Positions 43,093-51,548 of a stretch of 64,000 nt of DNA are shown in pieces. A model generated the notes under the pieces. That model was not told the DNA's origin and made no database searches. It saw only the letters and a program-made list of their open reading frames with translations. Positions within the stretch are counted from its first letter, which is position 1, and each line of letters opens with the position of its first letter. Origin of the DNA: DATBLE01 sp963841405 (GTDB taxonomy: Bacteria > Actinomycetota > Thermoleophilia > Gaiellales > Gaiellaceae). The stretch is from positions 53,384 through 117,383 of the forward strand of contig CAWJCM010000006.1 of assembly GCA_963841405.1 (NCBI GenBank), given 5' to 3'. The position numbers were made by a program, and so were the translations under genes.

Positions 43093-43407
43093 TCACTCTA
43101 CCGGGGCCAGCAGCTCACCGATCACCTCGGAAGCGCGCTCCTGGAGCGCCGATTTGGCGAGCACCTGGTCGAAGCCGGCTGCGTGCGCGCGGCGGAGACC
43201 GGCAGTATCGGTGTGGCTCGCGAAGCCGACGATCGGGATGTCCGGATACGCGTCGGCGACCTCCTCCGGCTCGATCCGCGAGATGTCCGCGATCACCAGC
43301 TCCGGCTCCGCGATCGTGTCCGCGGTGACGAAATGCTGCCCCGGCAGAAGCACGTCCAGCTTGGCCCGGAAGAAAAGGTCGACCCCAACGAGCAGGATCG
43401 TCGCCAC
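43093..43407 (-). CDS. receiver-like domain protein
   Basis: This 104-residue product resembles a stand-alone response-regulator receiver: T-I-L-L-V-G-V-D, L-V-I-A-D-I-S (possible phospho-Asp), I-P-I-V-G-F-A-S-H and a final V-L-A-K-S-A. The usual acidic pair at the start is reduced to one Asp, so phosphorylation is uncertain. TAGTGT (43416-43421, reverse strand) is eight bases before the GTG. Confidence 0.7.
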   Translation of the reverse strand: MATILLVGVDLFFRAKLDVLLPGQHFVTADTIAEPELVIADISRIEPEEVADAYPDIPIVGFASHTDTAGLRRAHAAGFDQVLAKSALQERASEVIGELLAPVE

Positions 43408-43422
43408 GGCAGGAGACACTAC

Positions 43423-43498
43423 CGCTCGCTGCGGCTTCGCCGCAAGCTCGCTCGCGTGGGGGGAACAGCCGGTTTCCCCCACGAGCCCCCTCCCTCCT
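43423..43498 (-). repeat. dispersed repeat R78, copy 2
   Basis: Reverse-strand copy of the repeat at 24579-24656, with the same order of hairpin (tgggggaaac/gttcccccca) and gcgagcgagct block. It lies upstream of the receiver-like gene. Confidence 0.72.
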
Positions 43499-43509
43499 AC
43501 CCGGACGGT

Positions 43510-43524
43510 GGGGGGGGGGGGGGG
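43510..43524. repeat. run of 15 G
   Basis: Fifteen consecutive G bases between repeat R78 copy 2 and the broken transposase. It lies in no gene I can support. Such a run is prone to slippage and to assembly error. Confidence 0.7.
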
Positions 43525-43669
43525 TGTGGGTTGTAGTGGTAGAGCCAGTGTGGCAGCGCGTGGTGCGTTGTGATGTGAGCGGTAGGGAGAGTAGGCCATG
43601 CGGGGATGGTTGGTGGAAGCGCGATGCGTGGGCGTGGCGGTGGGCTGTGGGAGGTGACGGATGCCGTGG

Positions 43670-44345
43670 CGGCGAGCAGCTCGCGCAGCGAGCGGTTCTG
43701 ACGTAGCTGAAGCCGTTGTCGGTCATCAGGCGTTTCGCAACGATGTGGTGCTCGGCGAAGAAGGCGAGCGCCCCTTCGACGAAGGCGGTCACGGTCGCGG
43801 CCTTCTCGTCGTCGTGGAGCTAGACGTAGGCGAGCCGGGAGTGGTCGTCGACGATCGCGTGCGCGTAGTCGTAGCCGACCCGCGACTCGACGCTGCGCCA
43901 CGCAGCCGCTGCGAGCGGTCGCCGGTGACGCGGTGTCCTGGGCGCAAGAAGCGCGCGAACTGGAGACGTCCATGTGCAGCAGGTCGCCCGGGCACGGCCA
44001 CTCGTAGCTGTGGCCGCCTGCGCGGCGGCTTCGGCGGCCGCGAGATGCCGGCTCGGTGGAGCACCTTCCAGACGGTCGAGTGCGCGAAGCCGGTCGAGCC
44101 GGCAACCAGTCGAGGCCCCCAGCCGGTCCGGCGGCGACACGCGCAGATCAGCCGCTCGAGCTCGGGCGCAAGCTGCCGCGGCGAGCGCCGCGGTCGACTC
44201 GAGCGATCAAGCAGGCACGACAGCGTGCGCCTGGCCTCCTCACCCGCTCCAGCCAGCGATGCCACCAGCGATGAGCTGTCGCCGGCGACACGCTGAAGGC
44301 GGCCGCGGCCGCCTTCAGCGACATCCCGCCCTCGATCGCGACACC
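43670..44345 (-). pseudogene. IS481-type transposase, many frameshifts
   Basis: Fragments in all three frames fit one IS481-type protein: M-S-L-K-A-A-A-A-A-F-S-V-S-P-A-T-A-H-R-W-W (helix-turn-helix), D-R-S-S-R-P-R-R-S-P-R-Q, L-H-R-A-G-I-S-R, L-L-H-M-D-V (first catalytic D), Y-A-H-A-I-V-D-D-H-S-R-L-A-Y-V and L-M-T-D-N-G-F-S-Y (second D). At least four shifts and a missing C-terminus make it non-functional. Its borders are not clear. Confidence 0.8.
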
Positions 44346-44375
44346 AGCGCGTAACCGGCCAGCCAGTCAGAGCTT

Positions 44376-44480
44376 GGAGTTAGAGTGCAGAAATCAGAGC
44401 ATAATTGAAGAAAGTAAAGGAAGAAATACAGAATAAAAGGAGAGGATAAAATAGGTAAAGTAGGGGAACTAGACAGACAT
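44376..44480. other. purine- and A-rich tract in GC-rich DNA
   Basis: About 105 bases are dominated by A and G (for example gaagaaagtaaaggaagaaa) with G+C well under half, next to sequence near 70 %. No gene is supported in it. It lies between the IS481 remnant and the DUF309 gene. Foreign origin, a structural role, or an assembly scar are all possible. Confidence 0.6.
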
Positions 44481-44551
44481 CTGCACCTCGGTTGTGTCTG
44501 TGAGCCGCGCCCGCCAGGTCGGTCGCGGCGCCGAGTCGCTAACTTCGTGCC

Positions 44552-44893
44552 GTGTCGGAGTACGAACGAGGGCTCGAGCTGATCCGCGCGGGCCGGTACT
44601 TCGAGGCGCACGAGGAGCTCGAGGTCGCCTGGCGGGCGGCCGAGCCGGCCGAGCGCGACTTCCTCCAGGGGCTCGTGCATGTCGCCGTCGCCTGGTACCA
44701 GGCCGGCCGCGGCAACCGCGTCGGCTGCGGGCGGCAGCTGGAGAAGGCGACCAGACGCCTGAGCCCGTGCGCGCCTGCCCATCGTGGCCTGGACGTCACA
44801 CGACTGCTCGCGTCGATCGACGAGGCGGCGACGCTCGTTGCAGGAGGCTCGCTGGAGCTGTCAGCGCCCGAATGCGAAGAGAAGTCGCGCTGA
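44552..44893 (+). CDS. DUF309-domain protein
   Basis: The 113-residue protein has I-R-A-G-R-Y-F-E-A-H-E-E-L-E-V-A-W-R and F-L-Q-G-L-V-H-V-A-V-A-W-Y, the hallmark helices of DUF309, whose function is unknown. TAACTT (44540-44545) is six bases before the GTG. It seems intact despite the remnants on both sides. Confidence 0.88.
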   Translation: MSEYERGLELIRAGRYFEAHEELEVAWRAAEPAERDFLQGLVHVAVAWYQAGRGNRVGCGRQLEKATRRLSPCAPAHRGLDVTRLLASIDEAATLVAGGSLELSAPECEEKSR

Positions 44894-44919
44894 TGCCGAG
44901 GTACCATTGAAGCGTGTCA

Positions 44920-45157
44920 GCCGGACGGTCAGAGTTGCCGGGCTCGACGCTCTTGGACGAGGGCCGGTCTACCCGGGGCTCGGAGCGCACAGCGGATTGT
45001 CCGGCCGCACCAGACCGTCTCCTGGCACGGCCGGCCACCGGGCAGCCGGGGCCTGTCCTCGTCCGTCCGGGTGATCGCACCGGGCTGCTACGGTTTTCAG
45101 ATCGACGGGACGACGTTCTCCCAGGTCGTCGTCTTCGTCGCAGACCTCGCCCGGTAG
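44920..45157 (+). pseudogene. C-terminal remnant of an exported protein
   Basis: Two frames give G-R-G-P-V-Y-P-G-L-G (about 44950-44985) and then S-V-R-V-I-A-P-G-C-Y-G-F-Q-I-D-G-T-T-F-S and Q-V-V-V-F (to the stop at 45155). The P-G-C-Y-x-F-Q-x-D-G-T-x-F-S end is common in a family of uncharacterised bacterial exported proteins. The middle of the gene is missing, so this is a decayed copy. The IS1380-type element begins just downstream. Confidence 0.6.
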
Positions 45158-45160
45158 ATC

Positions 45161-46806
45161 CCTCTTAGCCTCGATCCACCGTTTCTCCGCCGTGGTGGCC
45201 GAGGTCGGCATGTTGGGGCGCCGATCGGGGTTGGTGGGGGGAAGTGATCGGTCTTCACGCACGCCGGATTGACGCGCGGGGAGCCCGGAGGGGTAGTTCG
45301 GATGGGTTCGGGCGAAGAGCGGTCGTGCCGGTGATCGGCCGGGATGTGGCGTGAGGGTGCGGACGCTCAGACGAGGGCGGGGAGCGCCCGGATCTTGGTC
45401 AGCGCCTCGATGAAGCTTCGCTGCCAGGGCCAGCGGGCGGGCAGGTGGAGCGTCCATCGCCGCGCCGTGCGGGTGAGGCGCCCGGGGATCGCGAGCAGCC
45501 AGCGGCGGATCGTCCGCGCCGTGCGTGGGGTTGGGTCTTCGAGGCCGAGCATGCCGGTCCAGCGCTGGAGGTTGTGAGCCAGGCAGGCGATCACGCTCCA
45601 GGCCGAGTTGGCGGCGAAGGACCCGGAGGGGAAGTGCGCGAGCGCTTGGTCTTTGAGGTCGCGGATCGCGAGCTCGACCTCGGCGTGCTGTCGATGCTCG
45701 CGGTCGACCAGGTGCATCTCCTCCTCTCGGTTGGTGAGGAAGGCGAAGTGCCGCCAGTAGGTAAAGAGCTCGGCCTGGGCCTCCTGGGCGTGCAGGTGGA
45801 CGCGGCGGACGATCAGTCGCTGGCCCTGAAGCGTCGTCTCGGCGAGCTCGCAGATCCCCGTTTCGGGGTAGTCGGCGACCGCCTGCCAGGCCTCCTCGGG
45901 GATCTGGGCGATCTGAGCGACCACGAGCCTGTGCAGGGTCACGCCGATCGAGTAGCGGCAGCCGCGGCCGGCGAGGTAGGCGATCACCTTCTTGTTCCAG
46001 AAGGCCGAGTCGGCGCGCACGAGGATCTCGCCTACGCCGCCGGCGCGGCGGACGCGGGCGATCAGCTCCTGGCAGAAGCGAAGCGCGCCGCGGCTCGAGC
46101 CGGCCTGGCCCTTGCGCTGGCGGATGTGAAGCGCCTCGCCCGTGCCCGCGCGGGTGGCGAGCAGCGGGTGGTAGCCGCGCTCGCCGGTATAGGCGAAGCC
46201 GGCGCCCTGCTTGTGGTAGCCGTGCACCTCGCCCACGAAGGAATCGATGTCGATCACAAGCCGCTCGGAGCCCGGGCCGGCACCCGCCGACCAGGCCCGC
46301 CTGAGCGCCTCGCCGAGCACCCGGTCGAGCTGGCGCACGTGCCCGAAGCTGAAGGCGCGCAGGAAGGTGCCGAGCGTCGAGGGCGCCATCGCTCGGTGCC
46401 CGAGCACCGCCTCGGTTCCTCCCGCGCGCAGGAGGTCGCAGCCGTCGATCGAGTCGGCGCCAGCCGCGATCGCGTGCGCGAGCGAGAGCACCTTGCGCCC
46501 TGGCCTCGCCGCACCCGGGCGCTCGCCCAAGTCGACCGTCTCGTCCACCAACCGCTCAAGCCCCAGGCGCCCGCTCAGCGTGCTCGTCACCAGCAGCCCC
46601 GCATTGGCGATCAGCCGCTCGTCGTCGAACTCGACCGCCACCGAACCGCGCCGCACGACCGCCACAGAACCGTTCACCATGTGAGTGACCTCCTGACCTC
46701 AGGCCGCGGCTGCTCCAATCAGCCGCTAATTGCCTGCTCAGGAGGTCATTTTCTGGATGAGCTCGGACGGATCAGGCCCCGATCGCCCGGTGGATCGAGG
46801 CTTAGA
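45161..46806 (-). mobile_element. IS1380-family insertion sequence
   Basis: The left end reads cctcttagcctcgatccacc (45161-45180), and the right end, reverse strand from about 46806, ctaagcctcgatccacc, so inverted repeats of at least 15 bases close the element. gatc flanks both ends. The right terminal repeat supplies the stop codon region of ccdA. Exact ends are uncertain by a few bases because the right repeat appears shorter. Confidence 0.78.
45367..46680 (-). CDS. IS1380-family transposase
   Basis: The 437-residue DDE transposase has L-V-I-D-I-D-S-F-V-G-E-V-H-G (first D), L-V-R-A-D-S-A-F-W (second D), the N-R-E-E-E segment and H-A-E-V-E-L-A-I-R-D-L-K (E), with N-terminal R-L-G-L-E-R-L and a G-Y-H-P-L-L motif typical of IS1380. 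The frame is complete, so the element may still move. Confidence 0.92.
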   Translation of the reverse strand: MVNGSVAVVRRGSVAVEFDDERLIANAGLLVTSTLSGRLGLERLVDETVDLGERPGAARPGRKVLSLAHAIAAGADSIDGCDLLRAGGTEAVLGHRAMAPSTLGTFLRAFSFGHVRQLDRVLGEALRRAWSAGAGPGSERLVIDIDSFVGEVHGYHKQGAGFAYTGERGYHPLLATRAGTGEALHIRQRKGQAGSSRGALRFCQELIARVRRAGGVGEILVRADSAFWNKKVIAYLAGRGCRYSIGVTLHRLVVAQIAQIPEEAWQAVADYPETGICELAETTLQGQRLIVRRVHLHAQEAQAELFTYWRHFAFLTNREEEMHLVDREHRQHAEVELAIRDLKDQALAHFPSGSFAANSAWSVIACLAHNLQRWTGMLGLEDPTPRTARTIRRWLLAIPGRLTRTARRWTLHLPARWPWQRSFIEALTKIRALPALV

Positions 46807-47518
46807 TCTGGTCGAGCCCCACCGACTCGAGGACGCGGTTGACGGCGACGTTCAGCCACCACGAGCGGTCGAAGAAGAGCAGGAGCCCGAGCGCGACCAG
46901 CGTCACGCCGCCGACGATCTGGATCACCCGGTACTGGTCGCGGACCCAGCGGAACGCGCTCATCGCCTTCGTGAAGGCGATCGCGGCGAGCACGAACGCC
47001 GCTCCCAGGCCGAGCGAGTACGCGGCCAGCAGGACGACACCCGACGCGACCGTGCCGGACCTCGCAGCCAGCGTCAGGATCGAGCCGAGCACGGCTCCGA
47101 TGCAAGGCGCCGCGCAGACTGCGAAGGCGGCGCCGAGGAGGACGCTGGATCCCCGCACCCGCGCCAGCAGTCCCGGAGCGACGGCCCGCTCGGGCCACGG
47201 CAGGAGCCCGATGAACGCGAGGCCGATCACGATCAGCAGAAAGCCCGCGAGCTCGTTCTTCGTGCGAGCGTTCAGTGCACTCCCGATTGCCGCAACCCCG
47301 GCTCCGAGGACGACGAAGACGATGGTGAAGCCGGCGATGAACGGCAGACTCGCGAGCGCGACCCTGCGCCCCACGCCGGGCTCGCCGAGACGCCCGGCCT
47401 CGACCGCGGAGACCGCCGACAGGTAGCCGGGAACGAGCGGCAACACGCACGGAAGCACGATCGAGATGAACCCGACGGCGAAAGCGACCGGCAGCTGGCT
47501 AGCCGTCGAAGCGAGCAA
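46802..47518 (-). CDS. ccdA: CcdA-family thiol-disulfide transporter
   Basis: The 238-residue membrane protein has six hydrophobic helices with P-C-V-L-P-L-V-P-G-Y in the first and A-A-P-C-I-G-A in the fourth, the cysteines that relay electrons across the membrane in CcdA/DsbD. It supplies reductant for cytochrome c maturation. TTG at 47518 overlaps the end of ccmH by 20 bases and is the best in-frame start. The final codons and stop lie in the terminal repeat of the adjacent insertion sequence, so the native C-terminus may differ. Confidence 0.87.
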   Translation of the reverse strand: MLASTASQLPVAFAVGFISIVLPCVLPLVPGYLSAVSAVEAGRLGEPGVGRRVALASLPFIAGFTIVFVVLGAGVAAIGSALNARTKNELAGFLLIVIGLAFIGLLPWPERAVAPGLLARVRGSSVLLGAAFAVCAAPCIGAVLGSILTLAARSGTVASGVVLLAAYSLGLGAAFVLAAIAFTKAMSAFRWVRDQYRVIQIVGGVTLVALGLLLFFDRSWWLNVAVNRVLESVGLDQI

Positions 47519-47951
47519 GCTCTTCGTCCACCCGGCGCTCGAGCTCCGGATCGATCGGCGCCCCACCGGCCGAGGCAGGAGACCGCCGGCGACCTCGCGA
47601 CCAGCGCCAGACCAGCCAGCCGAGCGCCGCCGCCCCGACCCCCAGCGCGACGAACGGCAACACCCACGCCAGCAGGTTGAAGCCGTGCTTCGACGGCTCG
47701 GCCAGGATCGCCGGGCCGAACTGGGCGACGAGCTTCGCCTTGATCTCCGACTCGGTGTCGCCGGCGGCGATCCGGGCGGAGATGAACCGGCGGATGCGAT
47801 TTGCGATCGGCGCGTTCGACTGATCGAGCGTCGTCTTGCAGGTCGGGCACATCACCTCACCCTCGAGCTCCCCCAGCGTCGGATGACGCTCGCTCGCCGC
47901 CGCCGGCGCCGCCAGCACCAGAGCGAGGGCGAGGGCAGCGGCGAGCCTCAC
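47499..47951 (-). CDS. ccmH: CcmH/CycL cytochrome c maturation protein
   Basis: The 150-residue protein has a signal peptide (A-A-A-L-A-L-A-L-V-L-A-A-P-A-A-A), then G-E-V-M-C-P-T-C-K-T-T-L-D-Q-S (the C-x-x-C haem-handling motif), R-R-F-I-S-A-R and a membrane helix near 95-115. It reduces apocytochrome thiols. GTG at 47951 overlaps the resA stop by four bases. Confidence 0.92.
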   Translation of the reverse strand: MRLAAALALALVLAAPAAASERHPTLGELEGEVMCPTCKTTLDQSNAPIANRIRRFISARIAAGDTESEIKAKLVAQFGPAILAEPSKHGFNLLAWVLPFVALGVGAAALGWLVWRWSRGRRRSPASAGGAPIDPELERRVDEELARFDG

Positions 47952-48490
47952 GACTCGAGCGCGCGTTGGATCCCGGCAGTCAGCTTGTCGGCGCTCACCT
48001 CGCCGACCACCCGGTCGCCGACGAGGCGGCCGCGGCGGTCGACGAAGTAGGTCTCGGGGAAACCCGTCACGCCGTACTTCGTCCCGATGTCGCCGGGCCC
48101 GTCGTGCACGTTCGGGTAGGTGATCCCGTGCGTGCGGATGAAACGCTTCGCGTCGCCGGAGAAGTCCTGACCGTCGACGCCGATGACGACGACGCCACGC
48201 CCCCGGAAGCGCCGCCAGGCAGACTCCAGCCGGGGGGCCTCCGATTTGCAGGGCGCGCACCACGACGCCCAGAAGTTGAGGACGACCACCTTGCCGCGCA
48301 GCGACGCGAGCTTCAGCTTCCCCGGCGCATCGAGCCGCGAGAGCGCGAACTGCGGCGCCGCCGGCGTCCTCCCTCCCCCGAGCTTGACGCCCTTGTCCTG
48401 GTGAGCGACCTTCCAGATCAGCAGAGCGAGCAGGCCGAGCACGACCGCGACCGTCAGCGCCTGCAGGCCGTGCTTCCAGCGCAACGTCAC
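47948..48490 (-). CDS. resA: ResA/CcmG-like thioredoxin
   Basis: The 180-residue membrane-anchored thioredoxin has one helix (about 10-28) and V-V-V-L-N-F-W-A-S-W-C-A-P-C-K (catalytic C-x-x-C, about 75-81), then G-V-T-G-F-P-E-T-Y-F-V-D with the cis-proline. It keeps haem-binding cysteines reduced for cytochrome c assembly. It leads the resA-ccmH-ccdA operon. Confidence 0.93.
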   Translation of the reverse strand: MTLRWKHGLQALTVAVVLGLLALLIWKVAHQDKGVKLGGGRTPAAPQFALSRLDAPGKLKLASLRGKVVVLNFWASWCAPCKSEAPRLESAWRRFRGRGVVVIGVDGQDFSGDAKRFIRTHGITYPNVHDGPGDIGTKYGVTGFPETYFVDRRGRLVGDRVVGEVSADKLTAGIQRALES

Positions 48491-48497
48491 GCTGGAA

Positions 48498-49610
48498 CTA
48501 TGCCGGGACGATGTAGACCGGCGTGCCGACTTCGACGTGGTCGAACAGCCACTCGGCGTACGGGATGTACATGCGGACGCAGCCGTGCGAGGCGGAGTAG
48601 CCGAGCGAGGCCGGATCGGGCGTGCCGTGAATGCCGACGCCCGGCGCGGACAGGCCCATCCAGCGCGTGCCGAGCGGGTTGCCCGGCCCCGGCGGGATCG
48701 GCTTCGCGCCCTTCGCCCACGGCGAGTCGGGCGGATACCACCACGGGTCCTTCCACTTGACGACGATGTCGAACTTGCCGAGCGGTGTCGGGTAGACCGC
48801 CTGCCCCGTCGCCACGGTGAACGTCCGCCACGACTTCATCCCGTTGTACAGGTAGAGGCGGTTCGACCCGCGACGGATGACGATCACCGGGCCGAACGAC
48901 GATCGCGTCACGCTCTGCGGTACGTCCTCGTACGGCAGGACGATGTCGGTGCGGCGATTCTGGCGGAGCGCTGCGACGATCGCCTCGAACGACCGCTTCA
49001 CCGCCAGATGCTTTCCGGACGTGCCTTTGGTGATGTATGGCTGAAGGTCGCGCAGGAGAAGCGTCGAGTCGACCGCCTCGCGCTCGAACCGCTTCACGAG
49101 AGCGGCGAGCTCGCGGCGGACGCGGGCCCCGTCGACGTTCACGCCGAGCGGGATGGCCGTGCCGGGCGCAGCAAGGCGGGCGCGCGAAACGGCGTTCCTG
49201 GCGTACGCGACGGCGCCCAGCTTTGCGGGCGTGACCTCGATCCGGTGCGCGCCGACAGCCAGGACGAGCGGCGCCTCGAACGCCGCCCGCACCACCGCAT
49301 AGGCGGCCCGCGGCGCGAGTCCGCCGACATGGATGCCGCCGATCGTCACCCCGTGCGGCAGCACCTTCGGAGTCGGCTTCGGCTTCGGTTTCGGCGTCGT
49401 CGTGGTGGACGGGTTCGTCGTGGTGGACGGGGTCGTCGTGGTCGTCGTGGTCGCAGTCGAACCCGTGTCGGTCGTGGTCGTCTCCGTCGTGGAGCCGGTC
49501 GTGGTCGGCGGAGGCTCCTGCGCGGAGCCGGCGGGGACGAGCGCTGCGAACAGGCCTGCGGCGGCCAGTGCGAGCGCGCTGACGGCGATGACGAGCGGGC
49601 GCTTCACCAT
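48498..49610 (-). CDS. L,D-transpeptidase (YkuD) with Thr/Pro linker
   Basis: The 370-residue exported protein has a signal peptide, a Thr-rich low-complexity linker (about 35-80), a peptidoglycan-binding-like domain and a C-terminal YkuD domain with G-I-H-G-T (about 322) and S-H-G-C-V-R-M (catalytic Cys). It should make 3-3 cross-links in peptidoglycan or attach proteins to it. TACACT (49616-49621, reverse strand) lies five bases before the ATG. Confidence 0.93.
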   Translation of the reverse strand: MVKRPLVIAVSALALAAAGLFAALVPAGSAQEPPPTTTGSTTETTTTDTGSTATTTTTTTPSTTTNPSTTTTPKPKPKPTPKVLPHGVTIGGIHVGGLAPRAAYAVVRAAFEAPLVLAVGAHRIEVTPAKLGAVAYARNAVSRARLAAPGTAIPLGVNVDGARVRRELAALVKRFEREAVDSTLLLRDLQPYITKGTSGKHLAVKRSFEAIVAALRQNRRTDIVLPYEDVPQSVTRSSFGPVIVIRRGSNRLYLYNGMKSWRTFTVATGQAVYPTPLGKFDIVVKWKDPWWYPPDSPWAKGAKPIPPGPGNPLGTRWMGLSAPGVGIHGTPDPASLGYSASHGCVRMYIPYAEWLFDHVEVGTPVYIVPA

Positions 49611-49651
49611 TCACCAGTGTAGTCGAGAGAAAATACGGAAACGGTTGCTTT

Positions 49652-49678
49652 CCCCCTGCACGGGGGCGGGCTTTTTCG
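49652..49678 (+). terminator. hairpin with T-run
   Basis: ccccc-tgcac-ggggg is followed by cgggcttttt on the plus strand. No plus-strand gene feeds it, so it may act in both directions between the L,D-transpeptidase and phosphodiesterase genes. Confidence 0.4.
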
Positions 49679-49684
49679 TCGGGC

Positions 49685-50452
49685 TCAACCGCCGAAGATC
49701 CGCGGGTCGTTGGTGATGACCGCGTCCACGCGGGCGGAGAGCATGCGGTCGAGGAGCGGCTCGTCGTCCACCGTCCAGGCGAACACAGCCGCTCCGTGGG
49801 CGTGCGCACTGTCGACCGCAGCCGCCGAGACGACCGAGAAGTGCAGCATTGCCGCCGAGGCGCGCGCCCGCGTGAGCAGCCCGGCGATGCGCCGTGGCAG
49901 CGTCCGGCGGAGCGCCGCAGCCGCGCCGACCGCAGCCGGGAAGAGGAGCCGTCGCCGCGACAGCCCGCGCCGGTCGACCGGGTAGGTGAGTCCCCGCGGA
50001 ATCGCAGGCTCGTAGCGGGCCAGGCGCAGCAGGCTTGGTACGTGGAAGGTGCTGACGACCGAGCGGCCGACCAGCCCGTGGCGACGGATCGCGGCCGCGA
50101 CGCGCTCCTCGAACCCGCTCCCCTTCAGGTCGACCTGGACGCCGACTGTTCCCCCCGAGCGGAGCTGTTCCAGCGCCTCGTCCAGTGTCGGCAGCTCGGG
50201 CGCCAGCTCGCGCAGCGCGGCGAGGCTCTGGCCGCGGACGCGGCCGCGGGCGGCGCCGTGGCTGACCTCCAGCAGATCGTCGGAATGTGCGAGCACCAGC
50301 GTCCCGTCGTCGAGCTCCAGGACGTCGAACTCGACCAGGTCGCAGCCGAGCTCGACCGCCCGGGCGAGCGAGCGCAGGGTGTTCTCCGGCTCGAGGGCAG
50401 CGGCACCTCTGTGGCCGACGCGTAACGGCCCGGCGCCTGCCCTCAGCTCCAC
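49685..50452 (-). CDS. glycerophosphodiester phosphodiesterase
   Basis: The 255-residue protein has G-H-R-G-A-A-A-L-E-P-E-N-T (catalytic His, about 13) and V-E-F-D-V-L-E-L-D-D-G (metal site, about 40) of the GDPD family, and the late V-F-A-W-T-V-D-D. It cleaves glycerophosphodiesters to glycerol 3-phosphate. TACGTT (50459-50464, reverse strand) is six bases before the GTG. Confidence 0.9.
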   Translation of the reverse strand: MELRAGAGPLRVGHRGAAALEPENTLRSLARAVELGCDLVEFDVLELDDGTLVLAHSDDLLEVSHGAARGRVRGQSLAALRELAPELPTLDEALEQLRSGGTVGVQVDLKGSGFEERVAAAIRRHGLVGRSVVSTFHVPSLLRLARYEPAIPRGLTYPVDRRGLSRRRLLFPAAVGAAAALRRTLPRRIAGLLTRARASAAMLHFSVVSAAAVDSAHAHGAAVFAWTVDDEPLLDRMLSARVDAVITNDPRIFGG

Positions 50453-50493
50453 CTGGGAAACGTACCCGCCCCGGGTCGATCTAGAATTCGGGC

Positions 50494-50730
50494 ATGGCCG
50501 ACCCTGCGCAGCGGCAACGGGCACGGGCGGGCGCTCCTCCGGTGGATCCTCAGGCGATCGACCGCGCCTACCGCTTCTACCGGGCCCAGCGACACGCCAA
50601 GGTCGAGCACCGGCGGGCGACGAGGATGGCCCACGTCCGCTTCTGGGCGTTCCTCGGCATTCTGATCCTCGCCTGCGCGGTCGTTGCCGTCACCGTGTGG
50701 GGCGAGGTCGCCCGGATCTTCGGCATCTAG
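50494..50730 (+). CDS. small single-pass membrane protein
   Basis: The 78-residue product has a basic soluble N-terminus and one helix near the C-terminus (F-W-A-F-L-G-I-L-I-L-A-C-A-V-V-A-V-T-V-W). Function unknown. TAGAAT (50482-50487) is six bases before the ATG. It lies just ahead of another membrane gene and they may be coexpressed. Confidence 0.78.
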   Translation: MADPAQRQRARAGAPPVDPQAIDRAYRFYRAQRHAKVEHRRATRMAHVRFWAFLGILILACAVVAVTVWGEVARIFGI

Positions 50731-50748
50731 CTCCTACATACTCAGTCT

Positions 50749-51261
50749 GTGGAAACGCCCGACCTGTTCGATTTCGACGATCCGGAGACGGAGGAAGCGG
50801 CGCCCTCGCAGCAGTCGCGTCCTGTCCCGCCGCTGACGCAGGTTCGCCCCGGCGGCGGGATCTGGTCGGCCGGCCAGCGCATCGCATGGGTGGCCGGGCT
50901 CGTCCTGCTGCTCTCCTCGTTCATGTCGTGGTACTCGGGGAGCTCCGTCGAGGGTCCGACCCTGTCGGTGATCGGCTGGCACACGGGCACGATCGGCAAG
51001 CTCGTGTTCTTCCTGGGCCTCGCGCTGGTCGTGATCGCGATCTTGCGCGAGGCGGGGATCGAGCTGCCGCCGAGCATCCCGGAGAGCCTGGTGACGATCG
51101 GCCTCGGCTCGCTGGCGACGGTGCTCGTCCTGATCCGCCTGATCTCCATCCCGGACACGTTCGCCGGTACGAGCGGCCGGTCGATCGGACTCTGGATCGC
51201 TCTGCTGGCGGCGCTGGCCGTGATCGCGGCCGGCCTCTTGCGCGCCGGCGAAGACTTGTAG
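50749..51261 (+). CDS. membrane protein of unknown function
   Basis: The 170-residue protein has an acidic soluble N-terminus of about 45 residues and four hydrophobic helices (about 48-65, 83-100, 112-130, 142-160) with an F-M-S-W-Y motif after the first. Similar actinobacterial proteins are uncharacterised. GTG is used as start. Confidence 0.78.
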   Translation: METPDLFDFDDPETEEAAPSQQSRPVPPLTQVRPGGGIWSAGQRIAWVAGLVLLLSSFMSWYSGSSVEGPTLSVIGWHTGTIGKLVFFLGLALVVIAILREAGIELPPSIPESLVTIGLGSLATVLVLIRLISIPDTFAGTSGRSIGLWIALLAALAVIAAGLLRAGEDL

Positions 51262-51301
51262 GGTAATCGGAGCCAGGCTGAAGCCCTGGACCACGCTCGC
51301 T

Positions 51302-51535
51302 CTAGCCGGGCCGGGTGACCGTCACCGTCTCCCGCGCGGGCGGCAGCGGGAGCGGCTTCAGGGTGCGCACGACCGTCTGTGTCCCGCCGGACGGGTTGTC
51401 GTGCAGTGCTTCGCCGAGTGCCAGCCCGACTCCGAAGACCACGACGATCGCCGCCACCCAGAGCACGGGACGTGCCCGGCCGCGGCGCTTCCGCGGCGGC
51501 CGACGCTCGGGCCTGACGACCGGGGGCGTGCTCAC
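51302..51535 (-). CDS. small membrane-anchored protein
   Basis: A 77-residue protein: basic N-terminus, one helix (V-L-W-V-A-A-I-V-V-V-F-G-V-G-L-A-L), then a short outside tail with P-L-P-L-P-P-A-R-E-T-V-T-V-T. It follows the 104-residue gene with a 13-base gap and is probably cotranscribed. Function unknown. Confidence 0.6.
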   Translation of the reverse strand: MSTPPVVRPERRPPRKRRGRARPVLWVAAIVVVFGVGLALGEALHDNPSGGTQTVVRTLKPLPLPPARETVTVTRPG

Positions 51536-51548
51536 GGGGAGGGGGCGA

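Noticed and set aside
39633..43328. 1231-codon open frame on the plus strand
   Set aside because: It is antisense to the FAD, VOC, anti-sigma and ferredoxin genes, which have clear homology motifs; high GC keeps opposite frames open.
44914..45168. Small gene after DUF309
   Set aside because: Codons and composition do not look coding in that frame; the remnant in another frame explains the region better.
49611..49684. c-di-AMP riboswitch before the L,D-transpeptidase gene
   Set aside because: The gap is about 70 bases, conserved riboswitch sequence was not found, and a leaderless promoter sits next to the start.
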